From NCBI RefSeq assembly GCF_900107925.1, contig NZ_FNUJ01000013.1:1-64000 (forward strand): DNA of 64,000 nt. Direction: 5' to 3'. Under the pieces are notes generated by a model. That model did no database searches and had not been told where the DNA came from. It saw only the letters and a list, made by a program, of their open reading frames with translations. Of the stretch, positions 16,883 through 24,661 are shown piece after piece; position 1 is the first letter of the stretch, and the number at the start of each line of letters is the position of its first letter. Both the position numbers and the translations under genes were made by a program. Source of the DNA: Amycolatopsis pretoriensis (GTDB lineage: Bacteria > Actinomycetota > Actinomycetes > Mycobacteriales > Pseudonocardiaceae).

Positions 16883-17890
16883 ATGACGCGTCGTCTTGCC
16901 GAAGTCGCCCGCCAGGTCGGGGTCAGTGAAGCCACGGTCAGCCGGGTGCTCAACGGCCGGTCCGGGGTGTCCGCCAGCACCCGGGCCGCCGTGCTCACCG
17001 CGCTGGACGTGATGGGCTACGAGCGCCCCACGCAGCTGCGCGGCGAGCGGGCCCGCCTGGTCGGGCTGGTGCTGCCGGAGCTGCAGAACCCCATCTTCCC
17101 CGCGCTGGCGGAGATCATGGGCAACGCCCTCGCGCAGCAGGGGTTCACGCCGGTGCTCTGCACGCGGACCGCGGGCGGGGTGTCCGAGGCGGAGTACGTC
17201 GAGCTGCTCCTGCAGCAGCAGGTGTCGGGAGTGGTGTTCGCCGGCGGGCTGTACGCGCAGGCGGACGCGGTCCATTCGCACTACCACCACCTGGTCGAGC
17301 GCCGGCTGCCGACGGTGCTGATCAACGCGGCGGTCGAGCACCTGGGGCTGCCCCAGGTGTCGTGCGACGACGCGGTGGCGGTCGAGCAGGTCGTCGGGCA
17401 CTTGAGCTCCCTGGGGCACGAGAAGATCGGGCTGGTGCTGGGGCCGTCGGACCACGTGCCGTCCCAGCGCAAGCTGGCGGCGTTCCAGTCGTACGCGGCG
17501 AAGCTGGGGTTGCCGGTCCTGGACGAGCTGGTGGAGCACGGAATGTTCTCGATCGAGGGCGGCCACGCGGCGGCGGCGCGGTTGTACCCCCGCGGCGCGA
17601 CGGCGGTGCTGTGCGCGAGCGACCTGCTGGCATTGGGGGCGGTGCGGGCGGCGCGCCGGCAGGGGCTGTCGGTGCCGGAGGACATCTCGGTGGTCGGTTA
17701 CGACGACTCGGCGCTGATGAACTGCACGGACCCGCCGCTGACGACGACCCGCCAGCCGATCGAGGCCATGGGGCGGGCGGTGGTGGAGCTGCTCGTGAAG
17801 CGGATCAACGGGGGTGAGGTGGCGGCCGAGGAGCTGCTGTTCGCTCCGGAGCTGGTGGTGCGCGGGTCCACGGCCCGCCGCACCGCCTGA
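16883..17890 (+). CDS. LacI-family regulator of the alpha-glucan locus
   Basis: 335 residues: N-terminal LacI helix-turn-helix (RLAEVARQVGVSEATVSRVL), hinge region, then a periplasmic-binding-protein-like effector domain ending in the family blocks VLCASDLLALGAVRAA and DISVVGYDDS. It sits between the glucanase operon and the sugar importer and is transcribed in the same direction, so it most likely controls both, with an imported alpha-glucooligosaccharide as inducer. The ATG has no ribosome site and sits just behind a possible -10, so the message may be leaderless. Family certain; targets inferred from position and from matching promoter elements. Confidence 0.9.
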   Translation: MTRRLAEVARQVGVSEATVSRVLNGRSGVSASTRAAVLTALDVMGYERPTQLRGERARLVGLVLPELQNPIFPALAEIMGNALAQQGFTPVLCTRTAGGVSEAEYVELLLQQQVSGVVFAGGLYAQADAVHSHYHHLVERRLPTVLINAAVEHLGLPQVSCDDAVAVEQVVGHLSSLGHEKIGLVLGPSDHVPSQRKLAAFQSYAAKLGLPVLDELVEHGMFSIEGGHAAAARLYPRGATAVLCASDLLALGAVRAARRQGLSVPEDISVVGYDDSALMNCTDPPLTTTRQPIEAMGRAVVELLVKRINGGEVAAEELLFAPELVVRGSTARRTA

Positions 17891-17938
17891 CCCGCCCTCG
17901 CCGGAACGGCCGCTCGCGGGCGCCACACCGCCTGACCG

Positions 17939-17995
17939 ATGGCATGAACGAGTCGTTCACCGCGCCGGACGCCACGAACGAGTCGTTCATGCCAT
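17939..17995. repeat. 30-nt-period palindromic intergenic element (GAACGAGTCGTTC type)
   Basis: GAACGAGTCGTTC, itself a palindrome, occurs at 17946-17958 and again at 17976-17988, exactly 30 bp apart. The outer flanks ATGGCAT and ATGCCAT are inverted copies, so the whole element is an inverted repeat of 20-bp arms with one mismatch. It is not part of a gene. It shares its 30-nt period with the elements at 18088-18174 and 49489-49569. Confidence 0.8.
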
Positions 17996-18038
17996 GCGAG
18001 CCCGGGTCGGCCACCTGACCGGATCGCCGTGACCCGAA

Positions 18039-18068
18039 GTGCGCGGCGGCTCGCGAGCCGCCGCGCAC
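18039..18068. terminator. perfect 30-bp inverted repeat, probable terminator
   Basis: GTGCGCGGCGGCTCG followed directly by its exact reverse complement. This GC-rich hairpin lies about 150 bp after the LacI gene with no gene in between, so it can end that transcript. It lies between two 30-nt-period elements. Confidence 0.6.
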
Positions 18069-18087
18069 GTTCACATACCCGGCCCCA

Positions 18088-18174
18088 AGCGCCCCAAGGC
18101 CACATTGGTTGCGTCTGACGCACCGAAGGCCACATTGGGTGCGTCAGACGCAACCAAGGCCACATTGGGGCGCT
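18088..18174. repeat. 30-nt-period intergenic element (AAGGCCACATTGG type, three units)
   Basis: AAGGCCACATTGG occurs at 18096, 18126 and 18156, a strict 30-bp period. The two spacers, TTGCGTCTGACGCAC and GTGCGTCAGACGCAA, are exact reverse complements of each other and each contains a palindrome. The whole is bounded by AGCGCCCC (18088-18095) and GGGGCGCT (18167-18174), an 8-bp terminal inverted repeat. Read as codons, both strands give 10-residue repeats (KATLVASDAP / NVALVASDAP), but no ribosome site or convincing gene accompanies them. Confidence 0.85.
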
Positions 18175-18331
18175 CGGGCCGGGGCGCTGCCGGCTCGCGC
18201 GCACCTGCCCCGCCGCCCCGCGGCAGCGTCGTCCCCGCAAACCCCCAGGAGCGCGACAAGCTTCCGAGCCGTCGCGCTCCTGAGCATGTCCACGTGCCCT
18301 GCCGAACACCAGCCGCCCGCAGCCTGTTCGT

Positions 18332-18385
18332 AACTTGCAACTTCTCGTCGTCTTATTGCGTCGATCTGCTCTCACACTTTAGAGT
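18332..18385 (+). promoter_or_regulatory. promoter and putative operator of the sugar importer operon
   Basis: AACTTGC at 18332 stands 24 bp before -35 TTGCGT (18356-18361). An 18-bp spacer leads to -10 TAGAGT (18380-18385). TCACACTTTAGAGTGA (18371-18387 region) forms an inverted repeat across the -10. Geometry and upstream element match the glucanase promoter at 12246-12299, so the two transcription units are probably co-regulated. Confidence 0.65.
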
Positions 18386-18432
18386 GACCGCAATCACGTG
18401 ACAGCCGTCGCGACCCCGAGAAGAGGCTTGAG

Positions 18433-19809
18433 ATGAGCAGTCCCTGGTCCCGATCCGTGTCCCGCCGCACGTTGTGCCTGATCGCCGCGGGAGGCCTGGC
18501 ACTCTCACTGGCCGCCTGCGGTGACGGGGACACCGCCGCCCAGACCGGCGGCAAGGTGAAGATCACGGTCACCGGCCAGCCGCCGACCAGCCAGCCGTTC
18601 GAGCGCAGCGTGTTCGACGCCGACGTCAAGGAGTTCGAGGCCGCCCACCCGAACATCGACATCGATCCGCACGAAGGGTTCATGGACCCGAAGACGTTCT
18701 CCGCGAAGCTCGCCGGCGGGCAGCTCGAGGACGTCTACTACGTCTACTTCACCGACCCCGCGCAGATCATCGCGCGGCACCAAGCCGCCGACATCACCGA
18801 AGCCGCGAAGAGCGTCCCGCACATCAACGACATCAAGCCGGAACTGCTCGACAACTTCCGGGACGCCGGCGGCAAGCTCTACGGCCTGCCGACGATGAAC
18901 TACACGATGGGTCTCGTCTACAGCCGCCCGCTCTTCCAGAAGGCCGGGCTCGACCCCGACAAGCCGCCGGCGACCTGGGACGAAGTCCGTGAAGACGCGA
19001 AGAAGATCGCCGCGCTCGGCAACGGTGTCGTCGGGTACGCCGACTACAGCAAGAACAACCAGGGCGGCTGGCACATGACCGGCTGGCTGTACTCGATGGG
19101 CGGCGACATCGCCCGCAAGGACGGCGGCAAGTGGGTCGCCGACTTCAACAACGAAAAGGGCAAGCAGGCCCTCCAGTACCTGCACGACATGCGCTGGACC
19201 GACAACTCGATGGGCGCCAAGCAGCTCCTCGAGGCCACCGACGTCCAGCGCATGATGGGCGCGGGTCAGCTCGGCATGTACATGGCCGCCCCGGACAACG
19301 TCCCCGTGCTCGTCAAGCAGTTCAACGGCAAGTACGAGGACTACGGCGTCGCCGGCATGCCCGGCGGCCAGGGCACGCTGCTCGGCGGCGAGGGCTACAT
19401 GATCAACCCGAAGGCCTCGCCGGAAAAGATCAAGGCCGGCCTCGAGTGGATCCAGTGGAAGTACCTCAACCCGGACCGCTTCGAAAAGCACATCCAGCAG
19501 TACGTCGACGGCAAGCAGCCGGTCGGCCTGCCCGCCGAGCCGACCCCGGACGTCTGGACGGGCTCGGTGCGCGAGCAGCAGCTGGCGCTGAAGGCCAAGT
19601 ACGCCAACGTTCCGGCGAAGAACTTCCAGTCCTACGTGGACACGACCAGCAAGATCAAGGGCAGCATCGAGCCGCCGAACGCGCAGCAGATCTACGCCGC
19701 GCTCGACAGCGTGATGCAGGCCGTGCTGACCGACCAGAACGCGAACCTCGACCAGCAGCTGTCGTCGGCCGCCTCGAAGGTCAACAGTGTCCTCGCCCAG
19801 GTCAAGTAG
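18433..19809 (+). CDS. sugar ABC transporter substrate-binding lipoprotein
   Basis: 458 residues, family 1 extracellular solute-binding protein. The signal peptide has a twin-arginine-like start (SVSRRTLCL) and lipobox LAACG, so the protein is anchored outside the membrane by a lipidated Cys near residue 29. The mature part shows the ITVTGQPPTSQPFE opening and TFSAKLAGGQLEDVYYVYF typical of maltose/oligosaccharide binders. It leads binding protein, two permeases and alpha-glucosidase. No ATPase gene is present, as in many actinomycete sugar systems served by a shared MsiK-type ATPase. The ligand is inferred to be an alpha-glucooligosaccharide released by the GH87 enzymes. Confidence 0.9.
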   Translation: MSSPWSRSVSRRTLCLIAAGGLALSLAACGDGDTAAQTGGKVKITVTGQPPTSQPFERSVFDADVKEFEAAHPNIDIDPHEGFMDPKTFSAKLAGGQLEDVYYVYFTDPAQIIARHQAADITEAAKSVPHINDIKPELLDNFRDAGGKLYGLPTMNYTMGLVYSRPLFQKAGLDPDKPPATWDEVREDAKKIAALGNGVVGYADYSKNNQGGWHMTGWLYSMGGDIARKDGGKWVADFNNEKGKQALQYLHDMRWTDNSMGAKQLLEATDVQRMMGAGQLGMYMAAPDNVPVLVKQFNGKYEDYGVAGMPGGQGTLLGGEGYMINPKASPEKIKAGLEWIQWKYLNPDRFEKHIQQYVDGKQPVGLPAEPTPDVWTGSVREQQLALKAKYANVPAKNFQSYVDTTSKIKGSIEPPNAQQIYAALDSVMQAVLTDQNANLDQQLSSAASKVNSVLAQVK

Positions 19810-20761
19810 CCTGCTCGCCTGGCCCGCGACGTCTTCGTCGCGGGCCCGGCGGCCGGTCGCCTCCCCGGAAGAACGCCGTCGGACGAAGCTCCGCCGCAAG
19901 ATCAAGGAGAACCTCACCGCGTACGGCCTGCTCTGCGCCGCGCTCGTGGTGTTCGCCCTGTTCTCGTGGTACCCGATCGTCCGCGGTGTCCTGCTGAGCT
20001 TCCAGCAGGTCGACTTCGTCAACCCGCCGACCTGGGTCGGGTTCGACAACTTCCAGCGCCTGTTCGAGGACCCGCTCTTCGGCGTCGCCTGGCGGAACAC
20101 ACTGCTGTTCACCGGGCTCGCGCTGGTCTTCGGGTTCGCCGTCCCGTTCCTGACCGCCGTGCTGCTCAACGAGATCCGGCACGCGAAGGCGTTCTTCCGG
20201 CTCGCCGTCTACCTGCCGGTGATGCTGCCGCCGGTCGTGACGGCACTGATGTGGAAGTGGTTCTACGACCCGGGTCCCGGCCTGTTCAACTCCGCGCTCG
20301 GCGCGGTCGGCCTGCCGGGCGGCCAGTGGCTCGATTCGAGCAGCACGGCGATGCTTTCCCTGGTTTTCGTCTCGACGTGGGCCAACATGGGCAGCACCAC
20401 GCTCATCTACCTCGCCGCGCTCGGCACGATTCCGGGCGAGCTCTACGAAGCCGCGGAACTGGACGGCGCCGGGTTGTGGAAACGCCTGCGGCACGTGACT
20501 TTCCCGCAGACGCGGTTCGTCCTGCTGGTGCTGCTCCTGCTGCAGATCGTCGCGACCATGCAGGTGTTCACCGAGCCGTACGTGATGACCGGCGGCGGGC
20601 CGGACGACTCGACGGTCACCGTGCTCCTGCTCCTGTACCGGTACGCCTTCGTCTACAACGACTTCGGCTCGGCGAGCGCGATGAGCCTGCTGCTGTTCGT
20701 GGCGCTCGGCGTGTTCTCGGCGTGGTACGTCCGGCTGACGCGGAAGGCGGACCAGTCATGA
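19787..20761 (+). CDS. sugar ABC transporter permease (MalF type)
   Basis: 324 residues with about six membrane segments. The cytoplasmic coupling helix (EAA loop) reads ELYEAAELDGAGLWKRLRHV. The GTG start overlaps the binding-protein gene by 23 bp; the first 30 residues are non-conserved and Ser/Arg-rich, so a later start is conceivable. The final ATGA overlaps the second permease. It forms the heterodimeric membrane channel with that protein and needs an ATPase encoded elsewhere. Confidence 0.9.
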   Translation: MSSPRSSSLLAWPATSSSRARRPVASPEERRRTKLRRKIKENLTAYGLLCAALVVFALFSWYPIVRGVLLSFQQVDFVNPPTWVGFDNFQRLFEDPLFGVAWRNTLLFTGLALVFGFAVPFLTAVLLNEIRHAKAFFRLAVYLPVMLPPVVTALMWKWFYDPGPGLFNSALGAVGLPGGQWLDSSSTAMLSLVFVSTWANMGSTTLIYLAALGTIPGELYEAAELDGAGLWKRLRHVTFPQTRFVLLVLLLLQIVATMQVFTEPYVMTGGGPDDSTVTVLLLLYRYAFVYNDFGSASAMSLLLFVALGVFSAWYVRLTRKADQS

Positions 20762-21627
20762 GGACCCTCGTCTCCCCCGGCGCGCTGCGCAGCCCGCGCG
20801 GCAAGGTCGTCTACGGCGTGATCTTCGCGTGCACGCTGGCGGTGTTCATCCTCGCCTTCATGTTCCCGCTCTACTGGGCGATCACGGGCGCGCTGAAGTC
20901 ACCACAGGAACTGGCCGCGACACCGGCGACGCTCGTCCCGCACGAGTGGCACCCGGAAACCTTCGGCGACGCGTGGAACCAGCTGAGCCTGGGCAAGTAC
21001 TTCCTCAACACGCTCGTCGTCGCCGGCGGTGCGTGGCTGGCGCAGCTGGCCATCGACGTCCCGGCCGCGTTCGCGCTGTCGAAGCTGCGCCCGAAGTTCG
21101 GCAACGTCGTGCTCGGCCTGATGCTGGCCACGCTGATGCTGCCGGCGACAGCGTTGCTGGTGCCGACGTACGTGACGGTGACGGACCTGCCGCTGCTGCA
21201 CCTCAACCTGATCAACTCGCCGACCGCGGTCTGGCTCCCGGCGGCCGCGAACGCGTTCAACATCTACCTGCTGAAGCGGTTCTTCGACCAGATCCCGGAC
21301 GAGCTCATCGAAGCGGCGCGCATCGACGGCGCCGGGCCGGTGCGCACGCTCTGGCGGATCATCCTGCCGATCTCGCGGCCGATCCTGGCCGTGGTGTCGA
21401 TCCTCGCGGTGGTCACCGCGTGGAAGGACTTCATCTGGCCGCTGCTGGTGTTCCCGGACACCGAAAAGCAGACGCTCTCGGTGATGCTGCAGCGGGTGGC
21501 GATCGACATGCCGCTCAACGTGCTCGTCGCCGGGATGGTGCTGGCCAGCCTGCCCATGGTGGCGCTGTTCCTGGCGTTCCAGCGGCAGATCCTCGCCGGG
21601 CTGACCGCCGGCAGCATCAAGGGCTGA
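20758..21627 (+). CDS. sugar ABC transporter permease (MalG type)
   Basis: 289 residues, about six membrane helices, with EAA loop ELIEAARIDGAGPVRTLWRI. MalG-like C-terminal permeases end as this one does, with a short tail after the last helix (QRQILAGLTAGSIKG). It starts on the ATGA overlap with the partner permease. The alpha-glucosidase gene begins 31 bp later. Confidence 0.92.
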   Translation: MRTLVSPGALRSPRGKVVYGVIFACTLAVFILAFMFPLYWAITGALKSPQELAATPATLVPHEWHPETFGDAWNQLSLGKYFLNTLVVAGGAWLAQLAIDVPAAFALSKLRPKFGNVVLGLMLATLMLPATALLVPTYVTVTDLPLLHLNLINSPTAVWLPAAANAFNIYLLKRFFDQIPDELIEAARIDGAGPVRTLWRIILPISRPILAVVSILAVVTAWKDFIWPLLVFPDTEKQTLSVMLQRVAIDMPLNVLVAGMVLASLPMVALFLAFQRQILAGLTAGSIKG

Positions 21628-21658
21628 CCTTTCCACAACGATTAGGAGGGGCACTTTC

Positions 21659-23236
21659 GTGACCGACAACACCGGCTGGTGGCGGAGCGCGGCCATCTAC
21701 CAGATCTACATCCGCAGCTTCGCCGACGGCAACGGCGACGGCGTCGGCGACCTCGCCGGCGTCCGCGCCCGCCTGGACCACCTGGCCGACCTGGGGATCG
21801 ACGCGATCTGGTTCACCCCGTGGTACCCGTCGCCGATGGACGACGGCGGCTACGACGTCGCCGACTTCCGGGACATCGAGCCGCTGTTCGGCACGCTCGC
21901 CGAAGCCGAGCAGCTGATCGCCGAGGCGCACGCCCGGGACATCCGCGTGATCATCGACATCGTGCCCAACCACGCCTCCGACGAGCACCGCTGGTTCCAG
22001 GCCGCGCTCGCGGCGGGCCCGGGATCGCCGGAGCGGCAACGGTTCTGGTTCCGCCCCGGCCGCGGGCCGGACGGCAGCGAGCCGCCGAACAACTGGAAGT
22101 CGCGCTTCGGCGGATCCGCGTGGACACGCGTGCCGGACGGCGAGTGGTACCTGCACCTCTACAGCTCCCGCCAGCCCGACTTCAACTGGGACAACCCCGA
22201 AATCCGCACCGAGTTCGAGGACGTGCTGCGGTTCTGGTTCGACCGCGGGGTGGACGGCTTCCGCATCGACGTCGCCGACGGCCTGGTGAAGGACCCGGCG
22301 CTGCCCGACGTCGCCGACGGCGACGAAACGCCGTTCTCCGACCAGGAGGGCCTGCACGAGATCTACCGGACGTGGCGCAAGATCGTCGACAGCTACCCGG
22401 GCGAACGGGTGCTGGTCGGCGAGATGTGGCTGGCGGACATGTCCCGCGCGGCGCGCTACCTGCGCCGCGACGAGCTGCACTCGGCGTTCAACTTCGACTT
22501 CCTGGTCTGCCCGTGGGACGCGGCGCGCTTCCGCGACGTCATCGACCGGACGCTGAGGGCGCACGACGAGGTCGGCGCGCCGGCGGCGTGGGTGCTCTCG
22601 AACCACGACGTCACGCGGCACGTGACGCGCTACGGCCGCGAGGGCGACACGGGTTTCTCGTTCGCGAACCGGCTGCACGAGCTGCCGGTGGACCGCGCGC
22701 TCGGCACCCGGCGGGCGCGGGCGGCGGCGCTGCTGACGCTGGCGCTGCCCGGCGGCCTGTACGTCTACCAGGGCGAAGAGCTGGGGCTGTGGGAGGTCCT
22801 GGACATCGCCGACGAGCTGCGGCAGGACCCGGTGTGGGCCCGGACTGGTGGTAAGGATCCGGGCCGCGACGGCTGCCGCGTCCCGATCCCGTGGTCGGGC
22901 GACGAGCCGCCGTTCGGCTTCGGTTCGGGCGGCGCGTGGCTCCCGCAGCCGGAGGAGTGGAAGGCGTACACGGCCGCGGCCGAGGCGGCGGACCCGGACT
23001 CGATGCTGTCGCTGTACCGGGCCGGGCTGCGGCTCCGGCGTGACCTGCCGGCGGGTTCGCTCGAATGGCTTTCCCTCGGCGAAGGCGTGCTGGCGTTCCG
23101 GATCGGGACGGAGTTCACGTTCGCGCTGAACTTCTCGGCCTCGCCGGTGCCGTTGCCGGCGGGCGAGGTCCTGCTGGCCAGCGGGCCGGTCGGCACGGAA
23201 CTGCCGACCGACACCGCGGTCTGGCTGAAGTCCTAG
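21659..23236 (+). CDS. GH13 alpha-glucosidase
   Basis: 525 residues without a signal peptide, so cytoplasmic. The GH13 barrel opens with WWRSAAIYQIYIRSFAD. Conserved regions present: region I DIVPNHASDEH, region II GFRIDVADG with the nucleophile Asp, region III LVGEMW with the acid/base Glu, region IV SNHDVTRH with the transition-state Asp. This matches oligo-1,6/alpha-glucosidases rather than endo-amylases. It has a GTG start with a strong AGGAGGGG site. Placed at the end of the importer operon, it should hydrolyse the imported alpha-glucooligosaccharides to glucose. Its TAG stop shares CTA with the convergent gene's stop. Confidence 0.9.
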   Translation: MTDNTGWWRSAAIYQIYIRSFADGNGDGVGDLAGVRARLDHLADLGIDAIWFTPWYPSPMDDGGYDVADFRDIEPLFGTLAEAEQLIAEAHARDIRVIIDIVPNHASDEHRWFQAALAAGPGSPERQRFWFRPGRGPDGSEPPNNWKSRFGGSAWTRVPDGEWYLHLYSSRQPDFNWDNPEIRTEFEDVLRFWFDRGVDGFRIDVADGLVKDPALPDVADGDETPFSDQEGLHEIYRTWRKIVDSYPGERVLVGEMWLADMSRAARYLRRDELHSAFNFDFLVCPWDAARFRDVIDRTLRAHDEVGAPAAWVLSNHDVTRHVTRYGREGDTGFSFANRLHELPVDRALGTRRARAAALLTLALPGGLYVYQGEELGLWEVLDIADELRQDPVWARTGGKDPGRDGCRVPIPWSGDEPPFGFGSGGAWLPQPEEWKAYTAAAEAADPDSMLSLYRAGLRLRRDLPAGSLEWLSLGEGVLAFRIGTEFTFALNFSASPVPLPAGEVLLASGPVGTELPTDTAVWLKS

Positions 23237-24567
23237 GCGGTCAGCCGCAGTACGTCTACGCCGCGGGCGTTGTCCGCGACGTAGACGTACTTGCCGTGCC
23301 AGTAGGGCGCCCACGCGCTCGCGTCGGCCGGGCGGTAGTACGCGATCTGACGCGGGTTCGTCGGGTCGCTGACGTCGAGGAACCGCGTGCCCTGCGCGTA
23401 GAACGACTGCACCAGGACCTTGCCGCGGACGTCGAAGTAGTGCGCCGAACAGTCGTCCGAAGCCGGGTCGCTGCCCTCTTGGCCGTTGACGCCCCAGGTG
23501 CCGACGCTCTGCAACCGGAACGGCTGTTCGGGCGTCGAACGCCAGCCTTCGCCGTGGTACGAACCCTTCAGCGACGAAATGGTCAGGACGCCGTCACCCG
23601 CGCAGCCGTCGACGAAGTTCTCCTCCGTCGCGTAGATCAGGTCCTGCCCGCGCCACGCGCCGTCACCGATGCGGTGGCCCGCCGGGTGGAAGCTGTTGTG
23701 CATGAACCGCGAGGGCGCCGCCGTCTCGGCGATGCCGCCGCCCGCGTACGGCACCGGCTCGTGCGCGGTGGCGCGGCGGACCTTGTTAGTCACCGGGTCG
23801 CGGTGCACGCCGTTCGTCCAGTACCCGCGCACGCCGCCGCGGCCGGAAACCCAGGCCACGCCGTCGTCGTCCACCTGGACGTCGTGGACGTAGTCGGTCT
23901 TGCCGTCGTTGCGGGCCAGCTCGATGGGCTGCGGGTTCACCTTCGGGTGCCGCGGGTCGCGGATGTCGGTCACCCAGATCGGCCGGCCGCCCCAGTCGGC
24001 GGGCTGGTCGTCGGCCTTCGCCGGGCCGCCGGTCCACAGGTAGCGGCAGCCGTCGACGCAGCTGGTCGTGTGGCCGGCCGGCACCTTCGTGTAGCTGAGG
24101 ATCGCCGGGGCCTCGGGCTTCGAGACGTCGACGACGTAGATGCCGGACTCGCCGGTGTGCGTCGTGCCGCCGAACGCGCGCGGGTCGCGGGAGAGGAACA
24201 CCAGCTTGCGGTTCTGGTCGACCTCGGTGTCCTCGGTCTCCCACAGTCCCGGCAGGCTGACCTGCCCGACCAGCTTCGGCGCGGCCGGGTTCTTCGTCAG
24301 GTCGTAGACCTTGAGCCCGAACTCGCCGGACACGACCATGACGTCGCGGCGGCCGTAGTCGAGGAAGTTGATCGAAATGGCGCCGGCGGCGTCCGGGACG
24401 CTGCCGACGGCCTTGACGTTCTTGATCGCCCCCGGATCGCCCAGGGTGCGCGCGGCCGGGACCGCGGGCTTGTCGTCCTCGCCGCAGGCGGCGGCCGGGA
24501 GCCCGGTCGCGACCAGCGTGGCGCTGACGGTGACGGCGGCGAAGCACGACCGGAGCCAGGTACGCAC
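23233..24567 (-). CDS. secreted LVIVD-repeat (beta-propeller) protein
   Basis: 444 residues from GTG 24567, with GGGAGGT upstream. An N-terminal signal peptide (SCFAAVTVSATLVATGLPAAA) is followed by repeated LVIVD-type blades such as INFLDYGRRDVMVVSGEFG, GIYVVDVSKPEAPAILSY, IWVTDIRDPRHPKV and TRFLDVSDPTNPRQIAYY. These repeats form a surface beta-propeller of unknown activity in bacteria. It is a single gene, convergent with the glucosidase and divergent from the binding protein at 24662. Longer upstream in-frame extensions were rejected because the signal peptide starts here. Confidence 0.85.
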   Translation of the reverse strand: MRTWLRSCFAAVTVSATLVATGLPAAACGEDDKPAVPAARTLGDPGAIKNVKAVGSVPDAAGAISINFLDYGRRDVMVVSGEFGLKVYDLTKNPAAPKLVGQVSLPGLWETEDTEVDQNRKLVFLSRDPRAFGGTTHTGESGIYVVDVSKPEAPAILSYTKVPAGHTTSCVDGCRYLWTGGPAKADDQPADWGGRPIWVTDIRDPRHPKVNPQPIELARNDGKTDYVHDVQVDDDGVAWVSGRGGVRGYWTNGVHRDPVTNKVRRATAHEPVPYAGGGIAETAAPSRFMHNSFHPAGHRIGDGAWRGQDLIYATEENFVDGCAGDGVLTISSLKGSYHGEGWRSTPEQPFRLQSVGTWGVNGQEGSDPASDDCSAHYFDVRGKVLVQSFYAQGTRFLDVSDPTNPRQIAYYRPADASAWAPYWHGKYVYVADNARGVDVLRLTA

Positions 24568-24661
24568 GAAACCTCCCAGAACGCGTGTCCAGCGAACGGT
24601 ACGACGGAGATCAACCGGACACAACCACCTTTGGTTGCCTCCTGACTGGTAGGACTGGCCC

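Noticed and set aside
18088..18174. CRISPR array
   Set aside because: The 30-bp periodicity comes from short cores with palindromic, mutually complementary spacers; no unique spacers and no cas genes.
17805..18401. Short open frames reading through the 30-nt repeats on both strands
   Set aside because: No ribosome site, no conserved domain; the frame stays open because the period is a multiple of three.
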